Assembly: GCA_963920525.1 (NCBI GenBank)
Contig: OY986436.1
Span: forward strand, 95,673,342 to 95,737,341
From: Dichetophora obliterata
Taxonomy: Eukaryota; Arthropoda; Insecta; Diptera; Sciomyzidae
Length of the DNA stretch: 64,000 bases
Direction of reading: 5' to 3'
This document shows positions 11,327 through 22,776 of the stretch, one piece after another. Both the position numbers and the translations under genes were made by a program. Position 1 is the first letter of the stretch. Every line of letters starts with the position of its first letter. Below the pieces are notes generated by a model that saw only the letters and a program-made list of their open reading frames with translations, was not told the DNA's origin and made no database searches.

Positions 11327-12150
11327 TTCTTAGTCAGCACAAGATATTTTTTTTCCTATAAGAACTTTAAAGGAGAATGCAAAGAAAATTGCATGTGACA
11401 AAGTGAGCTAGGAATAGGTTTGTTTTGTTTTGTTTGCGTTATGGTTTTTTTTCCTATAAGAAAGACCTTTAAAGGGATCGCAGTATTTACATTTTTTTCT
11501 GCTTGATTTTACCGCTCGAAAGAAGTGTAAATAAAATGAAGCGATTTCTTTCAATTCATCAAGGTAAATATTTCATATATGCCAAAAATGTTTAACTTGT
11601 ATATAGTTTTCTGATTTTTTAAGGGCTTATTGTTTAGGACAAAATGTAACTTAATTTATTTAGGTAGTTATGAAATTTTGTACTAGAATTGTAATATTTT
11701 GTAAATGTAGAGTTTGGCTTAAGCATAGTCTGAAGCTGTTTTGGAAAAATCAATTTATTGTTTAGGATAAATTTAACTTCACTTATTTAGGTAGTTATGA
11801 CATTTTTTACTAATATTTTTACGAAAAGAATTCCAAAAATGATACCTATATTAAAAAAAATATCACAGGTGGCTAAAGCATAGTCTTAAGCTATTTTGGA
11901 CAACAAATTACAAAAACCAAAATTTGGATAAACAAGTAATATATATTGAAAGTTGACTTTATTTTAACTTGACTTTATTTAAGAAATTTTACGTTTTCTG
12001 AATAATTTTTTTTATGCTGCATGCATTCATTGGTGATTGCATTTGATAAAATTTATAAATTATTTTCTTCCTTTGGAATTGTATATTACTTACCTTTTAG
12101 GTATCTTATAACCCTGGCTTATACCATTTAAACTGCAGTGATGTTTTTCT
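11327..12150 (+). repeat. Dispersed repeat, copy 1 (pair with 55980-56870)
   Basis: TTAGTCAGCACAAGAT starts a stretch that matches 55980-56870 in the same orientation with small indels. Shared landmarks are CTTTAAAGGGATCGCAGT, ATTGTTTAGGACAAAATGTA and AAACTGCAGTGAT. No ORF, no clear inverted ends. Class unknown. Confidence 0.85.
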
Positions 12151-12451
12151 AATTTGTTCTATTATTTCATATGATATATTACAAACTAAATTGAAAGCTT
12201 TTTATGTAATATAATATCTTACAAACTACAATGAAATCTTATTATGAAATATAATATTTTACAAAGTAATATGAAATCTCATTATGTAATATAATAACTA
12301 TTATTATGGAATGGGCATGCACTTTGAACAAATTAAAACCTAATACTAATAAAAATATATTTAGGCCCTGTGTCAATCGGAAACTTTTCAGTCGGATGAT
12401 CAAATTTTGACAGTTGGTAGAGCAATTTTTGGCATTTGTGAGGTGAATATA

Positions 12452-12500
12452 ATTGTCAAAATTTGTACTAGCCCCAGGGGCTACTACAAATTTTGACAAT
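12452..12500. repeat. Near-perfect 24 bp-arm hairpin
   Basis: ATTGTCAAAATTTGTACTAG plus CCCC is followed after one base by its inverted copy with one mismatch (12477-12500). Confidence 0.88.
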
Positions 12501-12589
12501 CGAAAGCGAATTTTTGACACACTCAAAAATAAAGAAAAAAAAACAAGACGTCAATTTGCGCGACACATTTAATTCGAGTGCTTGTACTT

Positions 12590-13315
12590 GCAACTTATTT
12601 AGTGAACTTGTAATGTTGTAAACTGAAAAAACTTAAAAAATAACAAAATAACTAAAATAAAAAAACTAAAGTGCTTGAGCTTGTGTTTGCGTGTGTGTGG
12701 GCCAACGATCTCCCGGTACATCAGCAAGTCAAGTAAAGTTAAATTGGCTTTCTATGCTGGCGAACGTCCTCCAAGTGCCACCAGCAGCAGCACAAGCTAA
12801 TGAAGCACAAATTTTCCGCTTTCAATTTATTTAATTCACGCTGGAGTATAATGGCAGAAATTTGCCTCTGCGCTTGAGACATGCTGAAATGGTGCTTCTG
12901 AAATATTGGAGAGTTGACCAGTCAATTGAGTTGTGCTGCACTTGCTGGTGCTGCTCGTGGCGATTCTCGGAGAACGTTGGCAAGCAAAAGAATCAGGAAA
13001 TGTGCGCTCCACTTGATTGTTCAGCTGGTGATGGCACTTGGAGGATGTTGGCTAGCAAGAAATTTTGCACTGTACTTACTTGTGATTCTGGTGGTGGCAC
13101 TTGGAGGATGTTGTCTAGCAAGAAGTTTTGCACTGCACTTCGAGGACGTTCGTCAGCAAAGAAAGTCAATTTAACTTTGCTGCACTTGCTGATGCACCGG
13201 GAGATCGTTGGCCCACACACACGTAAACACAAGCTCAAGCACTTTCTTTTTTTATTTTAGTTGTTTTGTTATTTTTTAAGTTTTTTAAGTTAACAATATT
13301 ACAAGTTTACGAAAT
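12590..13315. mobile_element. Foldback (MITE-like) element with inner tandem repeat
   Basis: Arms at about 12596-12780 and 13130-13312 are inverted copies. Shared blocks include GTGCTTGAGCTTGTGTTT, GTGTGGGCCAACGATCTCCC and a run of AAAAAACTTAAAAAATAACA. Between them the phrase GGCACTTGGAGGATGTTG occurs twice, about 66 bp apart, with AGCAAGAA and TTTTGCACTG. Cys-rich ORFs in the loop are produced by this repetition and are not supported as genes. No target duplication was identified. Confidence 0.78.
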
Positions 13316-14551
13316 AAGCTCCACTGAAAGCTGCATTTAACACAAGCGTCTTTTGTACAGGAATCTAATTGGATTCAGTTAAATATTTGGTAAGTGTAAT
13401 ATGATAATATTAAATTTGTATTCACAACATATTTTTGCAGCAATTTGTTTGTATTACGGCAATTTTACAACGTCAGCAAAAGCTAAATCTTCCAACTCAA
13501 TCCGTGCAAGGAAACCGCAAGTGACTTGGTTCAACGTTTTCAAGAAATGACTTTAGTGATAGGTAGTGGAACATATTATTGCAAGAAGAATGAATTGCTC
13601 TGAATTGTAATTTTAATTTTAAAGATGTGAACTCTGTTGCTCTTTGCCTTCTCTAAAGTTCTTCACGAAGTAGAAGTACGCTGTGGATCCCGCTCTAGCT
13701 CATCCGCTTCATAATCTAACTCATCGTCTTCATTCTCATACAACGAGTCAGAACTCAGTGGTAACGATGTTTCCAAATCCGAAGAAAAACTACGTGACTT
13801 GTAAATATGTTTTGAAATTGAAAGTAAATGTTGGAAAATTTTATGTGTACTTTCTTTGCAGGGAGCAATTCAGAACGTTTCATTTTAATTCAGAAGAGAG
13901 TTGGTATGGAAGGTCAATTTTCTATTAAAAATGCCAATAACAACGAGGTTTGGAGGTAAGTTGAAGTTTTCTTTATTTCTTTCATCGAAAACGGAGCTAA
14001 CAAGACCTAAGAATAGAATAGTTAGTGTTTTTTTAATGTAAGTTTTTTTAAGGTAGGTCCTGCGGTTCAAGCCCATAAAAATGAAGTTTTTTAAAAGTGT
14101 TATAGCTCAGTTATTTTCCAATTTATAAACTTTGGGGTTTTTTACGTGAAAGTAAACGTAATTTTCGAACTTTTTTCGTACTTGTTTATGTTTCTATGTT
14201 TTTATCCCCTCTCCCAGAACGATGAAAATGGGTACGTAAAAACTAGAATGCAAACGTGGTGTCGTTTTTCTTGACAACCACAAGTCGGATCGAATGGCGC
14301 AATTTTTAATAAAATTAATGTTTAAAAAAAGATGATTTCGAGAACAAGTTATATTACAACAATTTTCTATATTGCAGCTGCACCTCGGCGCACGTGTATC
14401 CATGTATAGCTCTTTAAAACCAAAAATAATTTAAATTTTAAAAATTTTTTTATGGCATTATTTTTGATTGATTTTATAAGACAAGAACATAAAAAAATCT
14501 AAAAAAATTTTTAACAGTAGGTCATACCTTCATTAATTTTTCCCTTTACAG
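13316..14551. other. No supported gene
   Basis: AT-rich sequence ahead of the Myb/SANT-like exon. An upstream exon of that gene should lie here but I cannot identify one. Short ORFs lack recognisable features. Confidence 0.4.
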
Positions 14552-15134
14552 GAATCTAGCAGAGTCATTGAGGGAGGTATTTGGAGATCCCTCCAAGGAC
14601 TGGGCAAACTGCAAGTATCAGTGGAACCAACTAGTTGCCAAGTATAAGCTGCTCACGAAGTACCGGTCAGGTGAAGGTGTTGGGGATGAAGCTTCGACAG
14701 AGGAGGCAAGAGATTGGCCATTTTTCGAGGCTATGCAATCTTATGCAGCTTTGAAGGATAATTTCCATCCACCTCTTCTGGTTGGCAACAGTATGGGTTA
14801 CCTTAGCATGCGCGTAAAAGTATGCAGCACAACGTCGGAAGAAATTACTGGTACATCATCGTTGACACTGCCTACATTAGCTTCAGCTCATACTGCACCA
14901 TCACCAGACTTATCCCAAACACCTTCTCCCAGTAGCAACTTTCGGAAATTTGATTTCGGCACTCCATCTCTGTCACAATCTCCGACGGAGTCATCGACTT
15001 CTCGACGTGGCTTGACGGAGCCATCGACTTCTCGACGTAGCTTGAGTCGATTAGACCGACTGGAGCACGTCATAAACAAAGCGGAAAAAAGAAAAAAAAA
15101 ACAGATGTCCTCGTTGTTGTCTATTTTTGCATAA
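14552..15134 (+). pseudogene. Harbinger Myb/SANT-like accessory protein, 3' exon
   Basis: The exon follows a pyrimidine-rich TTTACAG acceptor ending at 14551 and runs to a stop at 15134. The first 60 codons (DWANCKYQWNQLVAKYKLL, then a WPFFEAM motif) match the second half of the trihelix/Myb-like domain of the DNA-binding protein that PIF/Harbinger transposons encode beside their transposase. A Ser/Thr/Pro-rich linker follows, then a short basic C-terminus. The first half of the domain would be on an upstream exon that I cannot find, so the gene may be incomplete. The broken Harbinger transposase lies convergently at 16331-17092. A cellular origin cannot be excluded. Confidence 0.65.
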
Positions 15135-16330
15135 ATGGTACAGACAGATTACCCACACATTGACACTACCGGTCTGCTAATTGGTTCATCGGAATGGGAG
15201 TCCGATTAAAATGTTTGTAAATAAATGTTCAAAATGTTTAAATGTAAATATAACAAATAGTTTTATTATATCAAATAATTGATTCATTTTTATGTATTAA
15301 CATGTAAATTTTTTTTTTAAAAATGTCTGTCTAGAACAAAAACCACTTTTTGTGTGGCCATTTTTTTTTTGTTTCTATGAATTTTTATAAACGAAAAAAA
15401 ACCAAAAATTATGCTTTAAAAATGGTTACTATCAGTATGAAATATTTTGAGAAATCTGCTCGTTTGAGATTTTTGCGACTTTTTTTAATACATTGCGATG
15501 CGATTTCGACTTCAGTCGCCATAACTACATTAATAGTGGATCTGGATTCCTTTCCGAAAAATTCATAGCATCAAAATCGGACTATCTTTGTTAACATGGC
15601 AGTCATTTGAACCAAAGTTAACAAAATAATCAAAATTTACCAAACTAATAGTAATAATTTTTAGAGCTTTATATCTGGAATTGTATGTTTTAGACAATTC
15701 ATAGCAACAAAAAACTTGCCCATAAGAAAAGTTGGGTTTTGCCCAACAAAAGCAATTTTTTAAAAAATTCCGGCTAGCCTAAGAGTTCACACATTGTGAA
15801 ATCATGAATTTATAATATATTGTCTATGAATATAATAAATTTATTTAATCTGCTATTTTTTCTTATATAAAAATAAATATATTTAATATGCATGAAAATA
15901 AAAAAGTAACAAAACGTTGTTGCGCATACAAAAAATGTTATATGTTTTTGAACAATTTTTTCAGGAGACGAAAAACACTTATTTTTTTATAATTTCAATG
16001 CTGTTTTCACATAGCTGGATTTGCTTACTTCTAAACCAAGTAAAATGTCAAAAAACCTTTTGGTGAATAGATGGGGCATACATATGAATATTAAATGAAA
16101 TAAAACAATTCGGAATTTTACACATAACCTCTTTTGTAAGCGCATCAACGAAAAGTTTAAATTTTTTTGTATTGAAAATTCGAACTAGTGTGTTATTAAA
16201 CGGCTTCCATAGCTTCCATCATTAAAATCAATTAATTTTTTTTGCTGAACTTGTTTTTTTCATTATACATGAAAAAGGAAATTTTTTGATAATAAGAAAT
16301 GAATAACTTCAAATATAATTTTTAAATCCA
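15135..16330. other. Convergent intergenic part of a Harbinger remnant
   Basis: AT-rich and without coding signal, between the Myb/SANT-like exon and the transposase. Poly-T and poly-A tracts are frequent. Confidence 0.45.
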
Positions 16331-17092
16331 TTATTCAATAATTGAAGATGATAAAAACTCATTTAACAATTCATTTCTAACTCTTAAGCCTTCTGCTGAA
16401 TCGGAAAGTACAGCTTCCTCTTGATTTGGGTTATCATCTTCTAAAACAAAATCGCTAAAGGGTTCGAAATCTTCCTGTAGAATGCAAATATTGTGCAACA
16501 CAAATGCAGAGAACGTAGTTTTTATGCTACTTTTTTATCCTACTGGATGAACTTGGCAAGGATAACCTTTGTCACCAAACAAGAAGTATCCACTTGGAGG
16601 GTAGGATCCATTGTTGTAAAGTGGACTGTTTAAAAAAACACGCGTGTCATGCACTGATCCAGGGAACCCAATAAACACACTCGTGAATTTATAATCAGAG
16701 TCAACCACGCCTTGCACTTATATGGAGTAGAATTTTTTATGGTTAATGTACACATCGTGTTTTTTAGCCGGACATTGAACACGGATATGAGTACCATCAA
16801 TTGCACCAATAAAATTTCTAAAAACTATTGTTTTACTTTTTCTGCAAAACTTTGCACCAATTCTAGCATAATCTGCAGTATCTCCCTGGTTTATGACATG
16901 TCGTAGCTTCATGATTTCATTATTCATTTTGTGGACTATATTCCGCACAGTATAGCGACTCATTCCCATAAAACCTCCTGCCACTCGATAGCTGCATCCA
17001 CACGCCATCCAATATAGGAAGCATATCACTTCATATTCCGATTTTCGGTCAAAGTCATGCGTAATTGAACATTTGGTTGTGAAAATAGCCAC
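16331..17092 (-). pseudogene. Harbinger transposase (DDE_Tnp_4 type), deleted
   Basis: The frame from 17092 contains the helical N-terminal part with ACGCSYRVAGGFMGMSRYTV, then FIGAIDGTHI with the first catalytic Asp (codon at 16796-16798). After a stop at about 16718 the frame continues with GFPGSVHDTRVF (second Asp, 16646-16648) and FGDKGYPC. The block that should carry the catalytic Glu is absent: the sequence jumps to SAFVLHNIC, a C-terminal motif, and then to an acidic tail ending at 16331. One nonsense codon plus an internal deletion of roughly 60 residues make it inactive. Confidence 0.87.
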
Positions 17093-17330
17093 CTTTCAGT
17101 TAGAACACTAGCTTCTGGCGAAGCAAAAACTCGTTTCATTTCTATGGTGCATTTCGACAAACACCAATCGAACACCAATGAATATTGAAATAAATAAAGA
17201 AGCAACTAGAACAGATGGCAACCTTGGTAGAGTTGATGGCGGTGATCTATAAATAGCCTACTGCTTTTAAAATGTCATATGATTAGCAGCTATGCAATTC
17301 AAAAGAATGAATTTCAAAATCTGCGCACTC
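17037..17330. repeat. Duplicated Harbinger-flank segment, part 1 (partner 21837-22128)
   Basis: From GATTTTCGGTCAAAGTCATG to the CACTC just before 17331 this matches 21837-22128 with a few substitutions. It continues, after the transposon at 17335-21555, at 21560. Confidence 0.93.
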
Positions 17331-17334
17331 ATAT
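17331..17334. other. Target-site duplication ATAT, left
   Basis: ATAT flanks the transposon on the left and again at 21556-21559. A related uninterrupted site at 22129-22132 has a single ATAT. Confidence 0.93.
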
Positions 17335-17851
17335 GGGCAAATCTAGGAAATAGTACGATTTCAATTTTGAAAAATGAAAAATTTCAAATTAGTGTCACAC
17401 GTTATATTTTAGCGTCAACTTGTTAAAAATACATTAAAAATAAATAATGTGCTCGCGTGCTCGTTAATTTTTCAAGTGCTGAAAAAGTTATAAGCGAAAA
17501 ACCCCAGAATTTTTAGAATGTAAAATTGTGTAAAATTCTAAGTCCGAATTTGGGTTCCAAGTTTGTCCAACACATCTGCTTTTTGGAGGAAATTTAGGCT
17601 TAAGATAAGAATTATCTTAATTTGTAATTTTTAAGTTATTTTTACAGACTTTGACCCTGATTTAAGATAAAAAAAATTTTAAGATTTACAATGATCACTG
17701 ACAGTGTAATAGAGAACGGATAGTCGTATTATGTTTTCATTATTGATTTTAAGTAGTATAGTTAATTTTTTGTTTATTTTTTCAAACAAGTTTTATTAAT
17801 AAAAAATTAATTTAACAAGAAAATAAATATTTATTTTTAAATATAATAATG

Positions 17852-20060
17852 TTAATTTTTTAGTGTTTTATTTTTAATTTTTTTAGAAGTAACTGCATTC
17901 TTGTCCTCAAAAGACCATTTATTTTGTTGTAAAGGAAAGTGACAGCACATATGATGATTATAAACCCCATTAAAAACGCAATAAGAACAGCTTAAATGGT
18001 TTAAGTACAGCGTCTTGTTAATATTGTTAGACCACACAATTTAAAAAACCTTTGTTGTATTTGGAACTGCTTTAATTTGTGATTTGACATTTGAATGCAT
18101 TCTAGCAATGTCAGTTTCTAATACTAAAAATGCTCTAATCTTCTGTGAGGCTGTTGAGTTTATAATATTGATCATAGATTCAGCATTGGTTACATCTTTA
18201 CCTTGAGCTACTGCTCTATCGCATAGTCCCTTGACTGTACCTCCCATTCCATCTGCTGTACTCTTTCCGTGACCTGGTGCAGTAAAATTCCACGTTCCAT
18301 AATTTAAATTTAATTTTTAACAGTGATGAGTAAATAAATAAAAGTTTATTTTATTTTTATACTGAGTGCACGGTCCGTCGCTTTGGAAGTGTATTGTAGA
18401 AATGTTTGGCACAGTATTTGTAATCAATTTTAATATTGACTCCAAATGTGCCCAAACTGCAGCAGCATCATGCCGAAGGCATTCTGAAAGTGTACAAAAA
18501 GAATTGCATACGATTTTTTCGGTCAATTTATCTCTATAGAAAAAAGCATCAGTATGAAGGGATATTTGTTTTTTTGATGCTCAAAAATGAGCACTTTGAA
18601 TTTCATTATCATATTACAAATGTAATTTTGAGAAAAGTCTATCACAATGTAGACTTCATTTTCTCGTAAGTCTTTTAGAATGTTTGAAGTCGCTTCGAAC
18701 TGATGCTGCATCACATAAACATGATATAAATATTTTGGAATCGATTAATTTGTTTCCTTAACTCAATCACTTACTTTGCAAACGATCTTTTCTTTAGACG
18801 TTATTTTAACATTGTACGTTAGACCCTTTGCTCCTAATCTACTATTGTTATTTGTTTGCCATTTAAAAAACCAAGTGAAATCATCATTTTCGTCACTTTT
18901 TATATCTTTATACTTACATTTTTGACATTTTCCTTTATAACAATCTTTGCTCTTAAGATCACAGACAAGTGATTGTATAAACTGCTGAGAAGATGAGCTT
19001 GGTTTTATTTGAACAATGTAATCTTTGCAGCAAATAATTCATATTGGTATGCGTTTTGCACAAGCAAGTGTCACGGCCAGTAACCTTTCTATTTACGATC
19101 CAAAACGGCTTTGCCTTATAAAATGAAGCTCTGGACATTGTAAACGTTCCTTCTGAAATAAACTTTGCGAACAAATTATCCATTGAATCCAGTAAAAATC
19201 TCTTTCTTTTCGTTACTTTTTCTTTTTTAACGGTATCTTTCACGCCTGGAGCTATGGCCGAATTTTAGTTTTTTTCTGAAAAACTCTTAACTCTTTCAAA
19301 TACCTCTTTTGTTATGGCGACATTTTTGGCACGACACTTTTCAAGCTTTAACGTTTTAAATGTCTTATTCTTGGTCTGAGTTTTACTGGACACTAAGTGT
19401 TTTATCATTTTCATGCACTTATATTTTTTAAGCACCTTTCCAGCAATGCATTGCGCAAAAATTGAACGAGATTTATTATCTCTAAAGCATTTTTTCTTTC
19501 CTTTAACTGCTGTTCCAGAGCTTCATCAAATAACAATCTTTTTCTCACTGCTTGTGGTCCACTTCGTTCAATTTTTTTTTACTTTTTCAATGATACAGTT
19601 TTCGTTTTTTGTAGTTTGTAGTAATCGGTGGTATCTCTGCTTCCATTTATTAATTATTTCATTTTTCTCTTCTATAATTTTTAGCAATTTTGTATTTTTT
19701 CTACGTAATGCTTGTTCTCTAGCTCTTGATGAGCGGTGTTTTTTTTTAAACGATCAGCAATGTTTGAATTTTCTAACCTTAAATGTGAATTATCGTCAGG
19801 CTCAGCGGTATTATCCATTAAAGGAGAAGAAAATTCGATGTTTAACTCATTACTATTTTCTGAATAAGCTTCGCAATAGTTACTTTGAGTTAGTAATTGG
19901 AATTCTATTATATTAGTTGAATTCTGAGATGTTTCTTTTCTTTCCACCTGTTTTATTTTTTCAGCACGCTTTTCCTTGTTGTATTTGCCTTTACGAAGTA
20001 GCTGTTTTGCTCGCACATCGGAAATTTTTCACGATTTCTTCGTTGTTTTTCTCGTTTGAG
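17852..20060 (-). pseudogene. Transposase-like gene, unassigned D-rich family
   Basis: Read from the right: a Lys/Arg-rich start (KREKQRRNREKF at about 20060-20030), a basic coiled-coil region to about 19580, then RDTCLCKTHTN near 19070 and paired Cys (CYKGKCQKCKYK) near 18930, suggesting a zinc-binding unit. Next come EVYIVIDFSQNY (Asp at about 18637-18639), HFQSDGPCTQYKNK (Asp at 18377-18379) and GHGKSTADGMGG at about 18285-18245, then a Cys-containing C-terminus to 17852. The three acidic blocks and their order match a family of uncharacterised proteins common in arthropod genomes. That they form a DDE-type catalytic core is inference. Frame shifts and a stop near 18320 break it; some gaps may be introns. 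Confidence 0.75.
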
Positions 20061-20339
20061 TAATAGTTTTTCTGTTTATTTAATATTTTATTTTAAAATA
20101 CATTAAAGGAACATAAAAACAATTTTACTTACCCATTGTTTTGTGCACACCTTCCACTTCAAATTCCCTCCTTTCCTTACAATTGCTTGTCCTCAAATTG
20201 TAGTGATGTTGATGATGAATAATTATGAAGAAAACGATCAATTTTATAGATGTTTATTCACTGTGCCGTTTATTTGCTTTTATTTTAATTCTATTTAAAA
20301 CACTTTTGGTTTATGATTATTGTTACTTCACTGTTGAAA

Positions 20340-20960
20340 ATGCAGAACAAAATTGAGTGGCACATTAGTGGTTTACAGAATTATTGGGTCAAATATATCT
20401 TAAGCGGTAGATATTACCATGACAATTATTATGTGAAAGTGCTAAATGGATCGGTAAAATATTGAACTATCTACAACAGTTTTTTCTCCAAAATTCGCTG
20501 AAGGCAAATTTAAAATGGAAGGCACACCCGCAGTTTTGATAATTATGGCAACCAATATATCTTAAATTCTCCGTATGATCAATGCAATTATTATGTGAAA
20601 GTGCTAAATAGATCGGATGACGTTTTTAGCTTTTCGGTACTTTTTACTCAACAGAACGCTAAAAATTAATTTTTTAATTGATTGGCACATCCGCAGTTTA
20701 AAGAATTAAAGGTTGAAATTTGGCTTATATCATAGAGTTTATAGGCACTATTGTTTTGTGAAAGTGCTAAAACGATCGAATTATCCCTTTTGGTTCTATT
20801 GCAAGTTAAGCTTGAAAAACCTATGAAAATCAACAAAATTTAACCTAAAATGGCTCTCGGCACTAAAATAATAATTCTATCTACTTAGCACTTACACACA
20901 ATATTAGTAGTACTCATTTTTACCGATCACACAGGGTTGCCACTATTTATTTCTCAAACT
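20340..20960. repeat. Subterminal repeats of the ATAT transposon
   Basis: Three imperfect copies of GGCACAYCCGCAGTTT and a following ATGTGAAAGTGCTAAA (about 20360, 20521 and 20680) in direct orientation. One inverted copy is at about 20935-20980 (CAAACTGCGGATGTGCTC). Spacing is near 160 bp. Such clustered repeats near one end could be transposase binding sites; this is inference. Confidence 0.75.
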
Positions 20961-21559
20961 GCGGATGTGCTCTTCAAAAAATATGAAATTTCATGATCTG
21001 CACACATGGACCTGATGATGTTTGTACTGTCATAATTTCTTTGTTGCTGAAGGCACACTAAATTGTTTGGTCGCCTTTTGTAAGTATATTTGTCGTTTAT
21101 AATCCAGTGTAAAAAAATTTGCAATTACGTTGAGGCTAAAAGCGCAAAAACGAAAATCCTCTTAATTTTCGTTTTATGCAAAAACAGAGTGACAGATTTT
21201 GAAGAGCTACCATTTATTCCTCACTGATGGCACATGCTTTTTTCAACATACAGTAGATTTTGCAACATCATTACTATCATCCACAAAAGGATTAGAACGA
21301 TTTCTTATTATGCTGAAAAAGTTACATCCAAAAGAGTTGAACAACTTTCGAAAATTACAAGCAAAATTAGGGTAAATTAGGGTAGACCTTAGCTCAGTAG
21401 ACCACATTAACAGCATAATTATAAAACTTTAGGATGTTGGCGAGGTTAAACTCGTCGTTTAGAAAATTATGACACTTTCAGAAATATTATATATTGCTCT
21501 TAAAGTGGTTAAAAGCCTGAGTGACATGGAATCGTACTATACCGTAGATTTGCCCATAT

Positions 21560-21736
21560 ACTAGTTTAAACAGTGAGTTGATCACAGCTTAATCACTCAA
21601 AGACTACTGAATAGGAATATGTAGCGATTTTCGAAACAGACTGCCTAGTCAGCTAAGTGATTGACTCTATACAGAGTTGTTGTTGCCTTCTTTAAAAACT
21701 AACTTGATCTAAAGCTCACAAATTTAATACATGTAA
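21560..21736. repeat. Duplicated flank segment, part 2 (partner 22133-22310)
   Basis: CTAGTTTAAACAGTGAGTTG through to CTAAAGCTCACAAATTTAA matches 22133-22310. With 17037-17330 it forms one segment split by the transposon. Confidence 0.92.
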
Positions 21737-21836
21737 TTATTTAATAGATCATCAAAACTAATTAACTTAACTATGGCGGAGCACGGCCAAATAAGTTTAA
21801 TTAATGTCAAATTAATTAAATAATCTATTAATTGAT

Positions 21837-22310
21837 CGATTTTCGGTCAAAGTCATGTGTAATTGAACATTTGGTTGTGAAAATAGCCACCTTTCAGTTA
21901 GAACACTAGCTTCTGGCGAAGCAAAAACTCGTTTCATTTCTATGGTGCATTTCGACAAACACCAATCGAACACCAATGAATATTGAAATAAATAAAGAAG
22001 CAACTAGAACAGATGGCAACCTTGGTAGAGTTGATGGCGGTGATCTATAAATAGCCTACTGCTTTTAAAATGTCATATGATTAGCAGCCATACAATTCAT
22101 AAGAATGTATTCCAAAATCTGCACATTCATATACTAATTTAAACAGTGAGTTGATCACAGCTTAATCACTCAAAGACTACTGAAGAAGAAAATGTAGCGA
22201 TTTCCGAAACAGACTGTCTAGTCAGCTAAGTGATTGACTCTATACAGAGTTGCTGTTGTTGTTGCCTTTTAAAAACTTACTTGATCTAAAGCTCACAATT
22301 TAATTTATAT
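21837..22310. repeat. Uninterrupted copy of the duplicated flank (empty site)
   Basis: Joins in one piece what is split in the other copy; the junction ATTC-ATAT-ACTAATTT at about 22125-22140 is the pre-insertion state. It includes the sequence immediately upstream of the Harbinger transposase, so a piece of that element was duplicated in tandem. Confidence 0.92.
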
Positions 22311-22776
22311 ATACAGAATTTACACAAAAAAGTATGTTGTATTTACAGTATTTACATTATTTTATTAATTGTGTAACGTAACCTTACATAGAAAATATTA
22401 CATGACATTTTATTTATTGCAATTTTAATGTAGAATGATTTTTTTTGCATATGTATTTAATATATATTATATGCAATAATATTATTTATTATTTATTTTA
22501 CAATATATGCAATACTATACTAATTTTGTAATATAAAATATATACAAAATATAATATTTCGAATATTATACTATTTTGTATTAATCTATTTATTATATAT
22601 TATTTACAAAACTATTATGTTTAATTTATTTTGTATTTACATTAAGCTTTTGTTGATCCAAAAAAATTGAAGAAATAAAATTTGCCGTAAAAAAAGTTAA
22701 AAACCAAAAAAGATAGGAAATTTTGAAAAGTAGAAATAAGTCTAACGAGCCCAAAGTTCAAAACGGTCACTAGTGT
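22311..22776. other. No gene; extremely AT-rich
   Basis: Mostly A/T with TATAATATATT-like words, no ORF or repeat partner recognised. Confidence 0.5.

Larger units (their letters stand above)
17335..21555 (-). mobile_element. DNA transposon with ATAT target duplication, class uncertain
   Basis: The ends are inverted copies. Left GGGCAAATCTAGGAAATAGT continues ACGATTTCA; the right end, reversed, reads GGGCAAATCTACGGTATAGT then ACGATTCCA, so about 29 bp with a few mismatches. Length is 4221 bp and the flanking 4 bp ATAT is duplicated. The duplicated host segment at 21837-22310 shows the same junction without the element. One gene is read on the minus strand (17852-20060). A 4 bp duplication is found in Sola and Chapaev superfamilies among others; assignment to either is only a guess. 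Subterminal repeats lie at 20340-20960. Confidence 0.93.

Noticed and set aside
11299..11345. TATA box plus initiator as a real promoter
   Set aside because: Spacing is plausible, but no gene follows and the match to the initiator is weak; recorded only as an observation.
12862..13260. Cys/Trp-rich ORFs on both strands
   Set aside because: They are generated by the tandem repeats inside a foldback element, and three overlapping frames are open for the same reason.
13683..13928. Possible first exon of the Myb/SANT-like gene
   Set aside because: The frame does not show the first helix of the domain and no phase-matching splice donor is convincing.
19413..19916. 167-codon plus-strand ORF rich in Phe and Leu
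   Set aside because: It is antisense to the basic, Lys-rich coiled-coil part of the transposase-like gene, whose A-rich codons read as Phe/Leu on the other strand.
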